This document shows, in pieces, positions 9,752-19,915 of a DNA stretch of 64,000 bases. Each line of letters starts with the position of its first letter. Positions within the stretch are counted from its first letter, which is position 1. Under the pieces are notes generated by a model, which was given only the letters and a program-made list of their open reading frames with translations, ran no database searches and was not told where the DNA came from. Source of the DNA: Richelia intracellularis HH01 (GTDB lineage: Bacteria > Cyanobacteriota > Cyanobacteriia > Cyanobacteriales > Nostocaceae); assembly GCF_000350105.1 (NCBI RefSeq), contig NZ_CAIY01000052.1:1-64000 (forward strand). Direction: 5' to 3'. A program made the translations under genes and the position numbers.

Positions 9752-12254
9752 GGATTTACTCCTGTTTATGAAAAATAATTTACCTCAAGTGATTGCCCTG
9801 AAAATCAGACATTAATCTTTGCAAGCAATCTTCCTAGTCCCTGTTATTAAAATTAAGAGATATATCGGGAATAATTTACCATATATAGTTCTCATTAATT
9901 CCAACAATAAAACTATTATTTTTGTGTGCATACTATTCTTGAAATAGCTCCCCTCAAATTTGTGTTTAGGTACAGCAACATAAATACAATCTTATTGTCC
10001 AAAGTTGATAAAATGAGAATAGAGTAATTATACAGTCTTATTCACAAAACGTTAATACAATTTTTATATTGCATACTTTTATATTGCATTCTAAAAGAAG
10101 AACTACTAGGTGCCTGAGTAATAATAGGGAAAAGCAGAATTTCATATTGTCGTAGTTTTGTTTGGTCAACACTTATATAAACTTGCTAATTCAGGCCTAA
10201 TGATAGTTCAACAAGTCTGTATTTTAGATAAAATATTGCTTTGATAACTTAGTTAAAAACTAAATTATGCAATTGATTAATGATGATAAATCAACATAAG
10301 TATCAATAACCAAAGTAGTTTTTATATTTGAGTCTCTATATTTAAATAGAAATAATGCTAACCTTAATGTCTATGAATTCATTATTAAAATAATATTCAT
10401 TCGGGCAGGATTATATATTGTTCATGCTTTAAGTCTATGATTACTAATCTTCATTTTAACTATTATTGTTTATATTTATTTATATACGTACCAAATTTAT
10501 GATAATTAACTTCCCTAGATCAACCTATACTTAACCTATTATTACTGATAGTATGTTTTGATTGAATAAATGTCTGCAGATGTTGACATTTATCCTCAGA
10601 AAATTACCTACTATATAGCCTAATTTTTATATCTTGCCTTAGCACTATCTACTAGCAATAGTTCTGCTATTAGAATTTTGCTAGGGAAACTCTAAACAAC
10701 AATATGCTTTCACATTTTGCTATATTAATTTGGTTCTAGATAAATTTTAATACTCATCGTATTTTTATCTGGATGACTGGGCTACTTAGTTACCTTTGTT
10801 CTCAACATTTACATATATATCCTCTGAAACTGTCAAATTATCTACTTAGCCAAAACCAAGTCTAGCTGTTCCCAGATGTATTGGTTACCTTACCAGTATT
10901 TATTGTTGTATATGACTCTATTCTATTTTTCCTTGGTAATTATTTCTATCTTGTTAGTAAATCAAACAATGTTATTAATGTTTTTATACCTAAATTTAGG
11001 TTTATCTTGAGTTTCTCTATTCTTTCATTTAATTTAGTTACTTTGATTAACTGATCTATGATTTTGTCCTACTTTATTATATTTTCCTTCTCAATAATGA
11101 CTTATACTACTTTCTTTCTCTTGGATTATCATAATATTTTATCTCCTAACTTTCAGTTAAATGACTATCTATTATAGATACTTATACCAAAATTAACCCA
11201 ATAGATTGACTTAATCATAATTAATTAAAACCTATCAATTAAATTAATTAATTTTACAATAGTTATGATGGACTAAATATTTATTTATAAAGATATAGCT
11301 ATTATACATTTATTAATAAATTTAAGTCAACAAGATAAGTGTAATAATGGCTTCTTCTATGAAATAATTACTAGTACAATCAGGCATGAGTTAATCATTC
11401 ATTATTAACATTTGTATCCATAGTAGATTTATTCTGGAAGTTTGTTAACTATTAGTCTTTAGTTTAAATATTATCAACTTTAAAATACCATTCTTTATAA
11501 TCAGCAGATATATCATCAGGTTTTACATTTGCAGTTAGAATAACTACACAATAGAATTTACCATAGTCAAATTCACTCTTCGTAAAAACTTTTTATCCAC
11601 TTTTAGTTTCAGGTTTTATTTTTAATCTAACATTAAGATTATATTTAGTTAATTCAATGTATAAATTCTTCGCTTATATCCCAGACATTTCTAGTTTTAT
11701 ATTAACTATCTATTCACATTCTAGCTCTTTATATTACGGAAATTGCTGCAGCCTTGATTCCTAAAAAACCACTAAATTCTTCCACATTAAATTTCAACAA
11801 AATTATCAAAAACCCTGTAAAAACTAGTTTCTAGGATATCAATTTCTTTCCGGAAATACAACTCAGTCTTACCATGTCATATACCTCTATCGTATTAATA
11901 AATTGAGCTAAAAATGTTTAATACTTTGATTTATATATACATTTATATGATACCTAAAACTTAGTTAATATCTCTTTCGGTTATTATACCCCCATTAGTG
12001 ATGAATACCGAACTGTATTTTGCTAACAGAAACCTGGCAAGATGCACTATAATAAATCAAGTTTATTCTAATGAAAATAATGATTTTAACTTAAAAATTT
12101 TGATATTTAGAATCTGTTGGGTAGTTAAAAACTGTAAACTACAGAGCAATGGGCTGTTGCAATATATTTTATTTGTTATTTACTGCAATGAAGCCCATGA
12201 TAAATCTATAGTTTAAAATGTTTGAATGGCTATACTCCTGTTAATAATAAGTAT
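9752..12254. other. 2.5-kb eroded region with possible gene relics
   Basis: No intact gene is evident. On the minus strand, one frame from about 11790 down to 11479 reads like protein with scattered stops and ends in an uninterrupted run of about 45 codons (see pseudogene entry). Another minus-strand frame around 10980-10690 looks vaguely protein-like, but its stop frequency is near what AT-rich noise would give. Confidence 0.4.
11479..11760 (-). pseudogene. Possible gene relic, unknown family
   Basis: Reading the minus strand, a single frame gives YKELECE, stop, IVNIKLEMSGI, stop, AKNLYIELTKYNLNVRLKI, KPETKSG, stop, then a clean C-terminal run KVFTKSEFDYGKFYCVVILT, ANVKPDDISADYKEWYFKVDNI and a stop. 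The composition is more protein-like than the surrounding spacer, and several stops are TAA or TAG, one change from Gln codons. I do not recognise the family. It could still be chance. Confidence 0.35.
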
Positions 12255-12431
12255 TTACTGGCTTATTGTTACTACAGCTTCTATAGTAGCTTTTGCTTTT
12301 TGCAGATCTATAGAGGTGATTGCCCAGCGTAAGGGTTCTCCTTGCTTAATCAAACTTGTGGCTATCGCCTGTTCTAATTCCATTGGGGTAGTTTGCAGAT
12401 CAACTTCTGCAGTAATAAAGTGAGTAGTCAT
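12255..12431 (-). CDS. Small conserved cyanobacterial protein (58 aa)
   Basis: This short gene encodes 58 residues, beginning MTTHFITAEVDLQTTPMELE, with the core IKQGEPLRWAITSIDLQKAK and the end ATIEAVVTI. The alternation of short strands and a helix, and the GEPLRWAIT core, look like a compact folded domain that I believe recurs in cyanobacteria. That is from memory, not a search. It lies 0.34 kb downstream of the ferredoxin gene on the same strand. No strong ribosome-binding site is visible. The plus-strand frame over the same bases is its shadow. Confidence 0.7.
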   Translation of the reverse strand: MTTHFITAEVDLQTTPMELEQAIATSLIKQGEPLRWAITSIDLQKAKATIEAVVTISQ

Positions 12432-12773
12432 TTGCTTTATTTTTCAGTGTTTGTATTTCGTGGTTTGACAGGAAAAACTACTTATATGCTTATATGAGGG
12501 GATAGTAAACTTTCATGAGTTTGTGATTGAGATCAGTATTTCAGACAATAGAAGCTGAAAATACAAAAAGTAAATACTAACATTCTGTTACCAGCATTGA
12601 GAATTCTTATTCTCTCCTTTAGTAATAGCTTGTTGTACTTACCAGTTATTTTTACAAGGCTAAAAGTACTTTTTCACCAGGATTATTTTTACCCTGACAG
12701 AGCCTCAGATACTTACAGCTAGTAACCATCCATAACTAATATTTTATTACTAGACAAAACTCTAGGCTGGTAG
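12432..12773. other. Spacer between ferredoxin and 58-aa gene
   Basis: There are 342 bases with no gene seen and no strong terminator hairpin. Confidence 0.4.
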
Positions 12774-13094
12774 TTATTGCTTACCAAATTGCAGATGGTA
12801 AACAGTGTTTTCTTGCTCAGTTTCAATTTCTAGGTTAGAGCGAGGATAAGCGGTGCATAGTAGTACATAACCTTGCTTTTGCAAATCTGGATTTATACCC
12901 ATACCATCAGTTTGGTCAACACTTCCACCATTCGTGATTCTAGCGGCACAGGTAGTACAAACACCTGCATAACAGGAGCTGGGAAGTTTAAATCCTGCTA
13001 TATCTGCTACTGACAAGATAGTCTTGTTTTCAGGAACTTGTAAAGTATGAATTGAACCTTGATGTTTAAATTCAACAGTATATGTTCTGGTCAT
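12774..13094 (-). CDS. Plant-type [2Fe-2S] ferredoxin
   Basis: This 106-residue soluble one-electron carrier shows the plant-type cluster-binding pattern CYAGVCTTC (C41, C46, C49) and LLCTAYP (C80). The usual leader is MTRTYTVEFKHQGSIHTLQV. A C-terminal extension of about 10 residues (NTVYHLQFGKQ) goes beyond the length of the main photosynthetic PetF (about 97-99), so this is more likely one of the secondary cyanobacterial ferredoxins. It is probably not the principal photosystem I acceptor. It is transcribed divergently from acnB, with 311 bases between. Confidence 0.92.
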   Translation of the reverse strand: MTRTYTVEFKHQGSIHTLQVPENKTILSVADIAGFKLPSSCYAGVCTTCAARITNGGSVDQTDGMGINPDLQKQGYVLLCTAYPRSNLEIETEQENTVYHLQFGKQ

Positions 13095-13405
13095 ATTTCA
13101 AAGCAATTATAATGCAATGACAGATTAAATATTCTATCCTATCAATGAGTAAAAATATCAACACATAACCTATTAAGTGGGAATTTATCTTAAAAGATTT
13201 TACTTTACTCAATAGGAAAAGGATTAAGACCTTATATATCAAAATAAAGCTTCTGAAAATACGGTTTTATTTTCATTATCCATAAATTATGGTTAATAAG
13301 TCCTTTTCGCTAAAGACTGTGAAAGGAAATTCCAACACTCTTATATTAAGAAGCAAAAATTAACTATAGCAACATTATTAATTGGTTGAATAACTGGAGA
13401 GCATA
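13095..13405. other. Divergent intergenic region, ferredoxin / acnB
   Basis: These 311 bases should hold both promoters. A ribosome-binding site GGAGA lies just upstream of the acnB ATG. I see no clear operator. Confidence 0.4.
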
Positions 13406-15964
13406 ATGCTAAAATCATATCGTAAACATCTTGAATCAAGAGCAGCTCTGGGAATACCCCCCTTACCATTGAACGCAGAACAGACATCACAGCTATGTGA
13501 TTTGTTGAAAAATCCGCCTCAAGATAAAGAAGCATTTTCATTATTAGAATTATTGCGTGACAGAGTCCCCCCAGGTGTGGATGAAGCTGCTTATATCAAG
13601 GCTGGATTTCTGACTGCGTGTGCTAACAGCAAAATTCATAGCCCCTTAATTACACCTGTTGATGCTGTGAAACTATTGGGGACTATGCTAGGTGGTTATA
13701 ATGTGAATCCTTTGATTGAGTTACTTCAATCAAAGGATACTGAAATTGCACTTGCTGCAAGCAAGGCACTAAGTACAACTACCCTTGTCTATGATGCTTA
13801 CCATGACTTGATAGAGCTTTCAAGTACTAATAACTATGCCAAAAACGTAGTAAATTCTTGGGCTAATGCGGAGTGGTTTACTTCCCGTCCTATATTGCCA
13901 GAAATCATTAAGGTTACTGTCTTTAAAGTCCCTGGAGAAACTAATACTGATGACTTATCCCCCGCTACTCATGCGACTACCCGTCCGGATATTCCTTTAC
14001 ATGCCTTAGCAATGCTAGAATCAAAGCTAACGGGATCTATAAAAACCATTACTCAACTAAAACAAAAAGGATATCCTGTAGCTTATGTGGGAGATGTGGT
14101 AGGTACTGGTTCATCACGAAAGTCTGCTATTAATTCTGTGTTATGGCATATTGGAAATGATATTCCCTTTGTGCCTAATAAACGTTCTGGTGGATATATT
14201 TTAGGTGGTTCTATTGCCCCAATTTTCTTTAATACTGCGGAAGATATGGGTGCATTGCCCATTCAGTGTAATGTTTCTAAGATGGAAACAGGAATGGTGA
14301 TTACAATCCATCTATACAAAGGGGAAATTACCAATGAGGTTGGGGAAGTTATTTCTACATTCCAACTGAAACCGGATACTATTTTAGATGAGGTTCGTGC
14401 CGGGGGACGTATTCCCCTATTAATTGGACGTGCTCTTACTGACAAAACTCTTGATGCACTAAATTTAGGAACTAGTACTGCCTTTATTCGTCCCCAGCAA
14501 TCAACAGATATAAGCAAAGGTTATACCCTAGCACAAAAAATTGTAGGTAAAGCTTGTGGTTTACCAGGGATTCGTCCCGGAACTCTTTGTGAGCCAATAA
14601 TGACTACTGTTGGTTCCCAAGATACTACGGGACCAATGACCAGGGATGAATTAAAAGAACTGGCTTGTCTAGGATTTTCTGCGGATTTGGTCATGCAAAG
14701 TTTCTGCCATACTGCAGCTTACCCCAAACCAGTAGATATCAAAACACATCAGGAACTTCCTGATTTCTTTTCCCAAAGAGCTGGTGTCGCCTTAAATCCT
14801 GGGGATGGTATTATACACTCATGGCTGAATCGGATGCTTTTACCAGATACTGTTGGTACTGGTGGTGATTCTCATACTCGCTTTCCTCTTGGTATTTCCT
14901 TCCCTGCTGGTTCTGGTTTGGTAGCTTTTGCAAGTGCATTGGGAACGATGCCTTTAAATATGCCGGAATCTGTGCTGGTACGCTTTCAAGGAAAATTACA
15001 GCCCGGTATTACCTTGAGAGATGTTGTCAATGCTATTCCCTATGTTGCAATTCAGAAAGGTCTATTAACAGTAACAAAGGAAAACAAGAAAAATATCTTT
15101 GCTGGAAGAATTATGGAGATTGAGGGCTTGGAAGACCTAAAGGTTGAGCAGGCCTTTGAACTTACTGATGCTACAGCTGAACGTTCATGTGCAGCTTCTA
15201 CAATTAAACTAAGTGTAGAGACTGTTTCTGAATATCTGCGTTCCAATGTCACTCTTTTAAAAAATATGGTGGCAAGAGGGTATCAAGATACCAGGACTAT
15301 TATGCGTCGCATCACCAAAATGGAACAATGGTTAGCGAACCCAGAATTAATGACATCAGATACAGATGCAGAGTATGTAGAAGTTCTTGAAATTGATTTA
15401 GACGCAATTACAGAACCCATTATTGCTGCCCCCAATGACCCTGATAATGTTAAATTGCTATCAGAATTAGTGGGGAATAAAGTTGATGAGGTGTTTATTG
15501 GTTCTTGTATGACTAATATCGGTCACTATCGTACTGCTGCAAAGGTAATAGAAGGATCTGGTGCTGTTAATGCTCGTTTGTGGATATGTCCCCCTACTCG
15601 TATGGATGAAAAACAATTGAAAGAGGAAGGGGTTTATGATATTTTCGATGTAGCCGGTGCACGTATAGAAGTACCAGGGTGTAGTCTGTGTATGGGTAAT
15701 CAAGCCAGGGTCGCAGATGGAGCAACAGTGTTTTCTACTTCTACAAGAAACTTCAATAATCGCATGGGTGACGGAGCACAGGTTTACCTTGGGTCGGCAG
15801 AAATAGCCGCCATTTGTGCGTTATTAGGCAGAATCCCCTCTTTGAAGGAATATACTGATATTATGGCAAGAAAAATTCACCCCGTTGTTAATGATTTGCA
15901 TCAGTATTTAAAATTTGACCAAATCCCTGGGTTTGAGAGTGAAGGCACAACAGTACCACTATAA
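13406..15964 (+). CDS. acnB: Aconitate hydratase B
   Basis: This 852-residue enzyme interconverts citrate and isocitrate in the cytosolic TCA pathway, supplying 2-oxoglutarate for nitrogen assimilation. It is full length for the AcnB family, with the N-terminal HEAT-like and swivel domains characteristic of AcnB ([37 protein letters not shown]). The catalytic part contains [11 protein letters not shown]. The [4Fe-4S] ligands are visible as C701 in GSCMTN and C759 and C762 in PGCSLCMGN, with spacing as in E. coli AcnB. Start chosen by a GGAGA site 5 bases upstream of the ATG. A strong hairpin follows at 16027. Confidence 0.97.
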   Translation: MLKSYRKHLESRAALGIPPLPLNAEQTSQLCDLLKNPPQDKEAFSLLELLRDRVPPGVDEAAYIKAGFLTACANSKIHSPLITPVDAVKLLGTMLGGYNVNPLIELLQSKDTEIALAASKALSTTTLVYDAYHDLIELSSTNNYAKNVVNSWANAEWFTSRPILPEIIKVTVFKVPGETNTDDLSPATHATTRPDIPLHALAMLESKLTGSIKTITQLKQKGYPVAYVGDVVGTGSSRKSAINSVLWHIGNDIPFVPNKRSGGYILGGSIAPIFFNTAEDMGALPIQCNVSKMETGMVITIHLYKGEITNEVGEVISTFQLKPDTILDEVRAGGRIPLLIGRALTDKTLDALNLGTSTAFIRPQQSTDISKGYTLAQKIVGKACGLPGIRPGTLCEPIMTTVGSQDTTGPMTRDELKELACLGFSADLVMQSFCHTAAYPKPVDIKTHQELPDFFSQRAGVALNPGDGIIHSWLNRMLLPDTVGTGGDSHTRFPLGISFPAGSGLVAFASALGTMPLNMPESVLVRFQGKLQPGITLRDVVNAIPYVAIQKGLLTVTKENKKNIFAGRIMEIEGLEDLKVEQAFELTDATAERSCAASTIKLSVETVSEYLRSNVTLLKNMVARGYQDTRTIMRRITKMEQWLANPELMTSDTDAEYVEVLEIDLDAITEPIIAAPNDPDNVKLLSELVGNKVDEVFIGSCMTNIGHYRTAAKVIEGSGAVNARLWICPPTRMDEKQLKEEGVYDIFDVAGARIEVPGCSLCMGNQARVADGATVFSTSTRNFNNRMGDGAQVYLGSAEIAAICALLGRIPSLKEYTDIMARKIHPVVNDLHQYLKFDQIPGFESEGTTVPL

Positions 15965-16350
15965 TCAATATTCAGTGATAAGGGCATTTTAATCATGCTA
16001 AACATAGTAGTATAATACTGCCCTGCGGTGTATTGTTTCTGTTTATCGTAAAAACAGAAACAATACACCACCATCAATAACACTCAATATGGATATCTGC
16101 AGATTTAACGGTAATCACCGTAACCTACAATAGGTGAAATAGGTTTATCTGATACTTGGGTTAAAACAGAGATTAAGTAATATAGAGAAACCGCAAGCCC
16201 ATACTATCTATAAGAATCTGGCTTATAGCCACATAGAATAGAAAGTGTGGACTTGTGATCACCTATAGAAATAAATTCCTGCCTAATTGTGATTCAGCCG
16301 GTTTTGTTTATTAGGCAGAATCATCTTGGTGCTAAACCAAAACTAAGCTA
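15965..16350. other. Convergent spacer acnB / petE
   Basis: It holds the 18-bp hairpin above and a second, weaker inverted repeat (16279-16287 with 16310-16318, 9 bp) close to the petE stop, a candidate petE terminator. No gene is seen. Confidence 0.5.
16027..16069. terminator. Hairpin after acnB, facing petE
   Basis: Perfect 18-bp arms (16027-16044 and 16052-16069) surround a 7-nt loop, 63 bases past the acnB stop. There is no long T tract, as is common for cyanobacterial terminators. It probably terminates acnB and could also catch petE readthrough. Confidence 0.75.
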
Positions 16351-16761
16351 TTACTCAACAATAATTTTACCGGCCATCCCAGCTCCCCGGTGAGGCTCAC
16401 AGTAGAAGGGATATTCACCAGAAGTTGCTCCCTCAAAGCTAACCTGAAAACTTTGACCAGGACTCATTAATAACTGTTTGTGACTGCTTCTGTCTGCAAT
16501 GGTTTTATCAGCACTTTTACCTGAATCAAATACAATGTTGTGGGGAGGAACTTTATTATTAAGAAATTCTACTGTGTCCCCGGCTTTAATAGTTAACTTG
16601 GAAGGCTCGAATGCCAGCATGCCCTTGTCTGTACCCATTTTAATTGTGTAGGTTTCAGCGGCAGCTGCAGAAACAAATACAGGAAAGCTGCTCATGACAA
16701 ATACTACTGTTAACACTGCTGCTAAACTCATATGACGTAGGGCCTTCACGATCATTTTCAT
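16351..16761 (-). CDS. petE: Plastocyanin precursor
   Basis: This lumenal copper protein carries electrons from cytochrome b6f to photosystem I or the terminal oxidase. The 136-residue precursor has a long signal peptide (about 1-35, cleavage near AAAA|ETYTI). The copper ligands are H74 (VPPHN), C121, H124 and M129 (FYCEPHRGAGM). The typical ending MAGKIIVE is present. A GAGG ribosome-binding site lies 8 bases before the ATG. A perfect 19-bp inverted repeat about 50-90 bases upstream of the ATG may be a regulatory site. Mature length of about 101-105 residues fits the family. Confidence 0.97.
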   Translation of the reverse strand: MKMIVKALRHMSLAAVLTVVFVMSSFPVFVSAAAAETYTIKMGTDKGMLAFEPSKLTIKAGDTVEFLNNKVPPHNIVFDSGKSADKTIADRSSHKQLLMSPGQSFQVSFEGATSGEYPFYCEPHRGAGMAGKIIVE

Positions 16762-17187
16762 GGCGTTTGCCTCATAAACGATTTTATTTTACTTATCTAT
16801 TCTAAATAAAATATTTGCAAATATGACAACCTGTCATATTTGCAAATATTATTAGATATTCTATACACTATTAGAAATTCCCAGGTCTAACATACACAAA
16901 TTAGATTTGTCGGGAAATATTAAAACATAATAAGACCTATTTACTAAATGAAGGCATTACTTATACTGATTTTAACATATTGGTATAGTAATTTCCCTAT
17001 GATTTATCCTAATCCTGATCAACCCAGGATTTTGATTTAGAAAGAAAAACCTTGGCAGCAACACCAGAAAGCAAGGAGAAAAAAGCAAAATTAATGTTTT
17101 TCCCTCAACTATATGCTATCTGGCATTGTAACTAGACAAATTTCAGGAGCAGTATACGGTTTTTAATAATCAACGGGATAAAAACAT
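16762..17187. other. Spacer petE / psbV
   Basis: These 426 bases include the petE upstream palindrome. The remainder carries no evident gene, and the psbV end has no strong terminator hairpin that I can see. Confidence 0.4.
16810..16850. promoter_or_regulatory. Palindrome upstream of petE, candidate operator
   Basis: Arms 16810-16828 and 16832-16850 are perfectly complementary over 19 bp with a 3-nt centre; the core reads ATGACAACCTGTCAT. It lies 49-89 bases upstream of the petE ATG, overlapping where a promoter -35 region would be if TAGAAT (minus strand, near 16800) is the -10. In Synechocystis petE is controlled by a copper-responsive BlaI-type repressor (PetR). Whether this is such a site is inference. 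Confidence 0.5.
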
Positions 17188-17679
17188 TTAGAAATAAATT
17201 TTTCCACCACCCCATTGCTTACCAGCCACCTTTGGTTGAACAAGAATATAACCAGCTATTTCCCTTAATTGCTCATCAGAAATATTTCTCATCTCTGTAA
17301 AAATGTCTGCACTTTTTGTGCTGGGGTGTAATTCCGATATTTCAATTTCACCATCGTAAGTAGTAGGGTTCTTCAGGTAGTCCACTATCCCTTCTAAATT
17401 ATTCCGGGGTGGCGTTGCCAATGCTAAAGTTTCTGGATCTAATCCCACGTTCTGGTTAGTTTTAGTTACACCACCCAAGTGACAATCAGCACAAGCAGAT
17501 GAGAATAAACGCTTACCTGCCTTTACCTCTGTAATGCTTAGTACACTTGTTTCACCTTTATCATTTAATAGTACAGTGCGGGTTGCTTCATTCAATTCTG
17601 TGGCTGTGGCATTACCAACAAATAAATAACATGTCATTAGTAAAGTAGTTACGAAAATGACGATCAGTCTTCTAAACAT
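17188..17679 (-). CDS. psbV: Cytochrome c550, photosystem II extrinsic subunit
   Basis: This lumenal photosystem II subunit stabilises the oxygen-evolving Mn cluster and its calcium and chloride. I start at the ATG at 17679 (163 residues), because the site AAGGGGAAAG sits just upstream and the signal peptide (about 1-26, ending NATA) then begins normally. An open frame extends 28 codons further upstream but lacks such support. Heme site CADCH is at 63-67. The second axial ligand, His92 of the mature protein, is H118 here. The C terminus WGGGKIYF is typical. Mature length is 137 residues as expected. Confidence 0.97.
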   Translation of the reverse strand: MFRRLIVIFVTTLLMTCYLFVGNATATELNEATRTVLLNDKGETSVLSITEVKAGKRLFSSACADCHLGGVTKTNQNVGLDPETLALATPPRNNLEGIVDYLKNPTTYDGEIEISELHPSTKSADIFTEMRNISDEQLREIAGYILVQPKVAGKQWGGGKIYF

Positions 17680-19423
17680 CTTTCCCCTTTTAAAGATATG
17701 CTCAACATAGCTAAAACTACAATGTTCAATCTCCACTAAGCTGAAGTTTGATTGATTACCCAATCAAACTTCAGCCTCGTATTGCTGGGCTAATAACAAT
17801 CCCGTGAAATATTTGCAGACAAAAATCGAGAAAATACTAATGCTATTGACATTTTCTCAAATAAAGCAAGTACCTGTAAAAAGATTTACTTTGTGTATTA
17901 AAAAAATACTTCTCCCTCAATAGGCTCCTTAATGGCTTTATTCCTAAAATTGGTATGTCCACAAAACTCATAAAACTTATGAGTTTTTCAATAGAGATTG
18001 AACAGGTGTTTGTTATACACATATCATGTTCAGAGTCCAATTTGTTGACTTGATGACTTCTAACTCCCGGATAATCAAGTCAATTCGTTCAATGAGTGTG
18101 TTATTAAATAAAAATTATTTTCTTATTAAGCAAATTTTCAAACTTGTTCTACCGAAAATCATATTTTAAATGTCGGTTCACTATTAGAGCTATTACTAGG
18201 TTAATAATTATAATTATTGACAATAATATAGTAGCATTACACTCGTAGTTTTATATTACGAAAACTAAAAAAATGTTGATATATGGATTTATGGCACTGC
18301 CAAATTATTTTACCTGATTTTGGTGGCTGCATTTTTGATTAAGAAAAGGGTAGTGTGAATAATGACTAATTGGTCTAGTTGACTTTAGCTATTCTTTTAG
18401 AGAGTTATTTAGATAAGGGTATTGATAAATTAACTATGATTGATTTATGTAGCAGGAAGTAATACTTGTAAGACGTTTGCAGGGGATGATTATAGAATCA
18501 TCAGTAGGATGTCCAATTTTAGCAATTTTTTATCTGTACTCTCTACTATTTTCATAAAAAGACTACAGGATTATAGTGTTGATAAGTATTATTGCCGTTC
18601 TGATAGACTTGGCTGTTCAGTTTATTGAGGCAGATTTGAATTCCTGTAAATAAAAAACACACTTGTATTTGTAATGCAGAGGAAAAGTTATAGAAAATGA
18701 ATGTGGATAGAAACCATATTAATTATGGTGAAGACGCATACTGAATAATGCTAACGCTCTAATTAGTTTAAACATTAATATGATTGGATCTTTGTTTATA
18801 CCCTCAGTACTACATTTTTCCAATTTTGCCAGTTGATTTTGGATGCATTATTGACGGTGCTTATTGGCGATTTAGGAAAATGAATAGGTATTGTAGTGGT
18901 AAGTAGTTGCAGTAGACTAGCAGCAGACCAATTAGGGTACCATTTTTCTTCCTAAAGTACATTTTAGCTGCTACTAATCTCATATTCTGGATGAGTATTG
19001 ATGATAATTGCCTAAATGTTTTAGTTATGGTTACAACTAAAACACAATGATGTGGGAATAACAATCATGTAATTGCTGATATAGTAGTTGGGATAAATGG
19101 CGATTTGGATCATTAAAATCTTTGATATTTTGATAAGCAGCCTTTTTTAATTCTCTTTCGAAGTAAAGAGGTTATTTTCTCATTTTGGCAGATTTTCATA
19201 TATCTGCTTTTAACGCCTCAATATTTTTCAGAAAGCAATAAGGCAAGTTCTTAGTTAGACTCTTCTACAAGGATTTTGAAAGGAATAGAAGAGACAAATA
19301 CTATAATAATTACAGATGTTTCTAATAAGTAGCATTTTCAACTTTACTCTTTTGCTTTGTTATATTGTTTAACAACAAGGTTTAATAGTTAATGGTAACT
19401 ATATTGAGATTTATTAACAAAAA
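17680..19423. other. 1.7-kb spacer, no clear gene
   Basis: I find no intact gene. The stretch 18780-19250 has somewhat higher complexity and protein-like snippets in several frames broken by stops, which is compatible with a decayed gene that I cannot identify. Confidence 0.4.
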
Positions 19424-19915
19424 ATGATCAAATATTTGCGGCTATTAATAGCTTCTGTTTTGGCCTTATTGATTTTATTCTCTCCTATATCAACACAAGC
19501 AAATAATAAACCTGCAGTTGTAACCAAGACAGTCAGTAATAAAGATTTCTCAGGTAAAAGTTTAATCGCTGCTGAGTTTAAGAAACTAAATTTGGAAAAT
19601 AGTAATTTTAGTAATGCGGACTTACGAGGAGCAGTTTTTAATAGTTCTCTACTAAGTAAAGCTAATTTCCATGGTGTAGATTTTACTAATGGAATTGCTT
19701 ACCTGGTAGATTTTCAGGGTGCCGATTTAACAGATGCCATACTCACAGAGGCTATGATGTTATACTCCAAGTTTGATGATGTTGATATTACAGGAGCTGA
19801 CTTTAGCAACACAGTTATAGATGGTGTACAGTTAAAGAAACTTTGTGTTCATGCAAGCGGTATCAACTCCCAGACAGGGGTTTCTACCCGCGAGTCTTTG
19901 GAATGTGATTACTAA
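19424..19915 (+). CDS. Secreted / lumenal pentapeptide-repeat protein
   Basis: A 163-residue protein with a signal peptide (about 1-26, ending STQA) and a run of A(D/N)LXX-type pentapeptide repeats from about 43 to 132 (for example FKKLNLENSNFSNADLRGAV, then ANFHGVDFTNG and ADLTDAILTEA). These form a right-handed beta helix. Two cysteines near the end (C141 and C160) could form a disulfide. This matches thylakoid-lumen or periplasmic pentapeptide proteins of cyanobacteria and chloroplasts, whose function is unresolved. No strong ribosome-binding site precedes the ATG. It is isolated between long spacers. Confidence 0.85.
   Translation: MIKYLRLLIASVLALLILFSPISTQANNKPAVVTKTVSNKDFSGKSLIAAEFKKLNLENSNFSNADLRGAVFNSSLLSKANFHGVDFTNGIAYLVDFQGADLTDAILTEAMMLYSKFDDVDITGADFSNTVIDGVQLKKLCVHASGINSQTGVSTRESLECDY

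Noticed and set aside
11998-12216. Plus-strand open frame of 72 codons
   Set aside because: No ribosome-binding site, AT-driven composition, no recognisable content.
12226-12423. Plus-strand open frame of 65 codons
   Set aside because: It is the shadow of the more convincing 58-residue minus-strand gene at 12255-12431.
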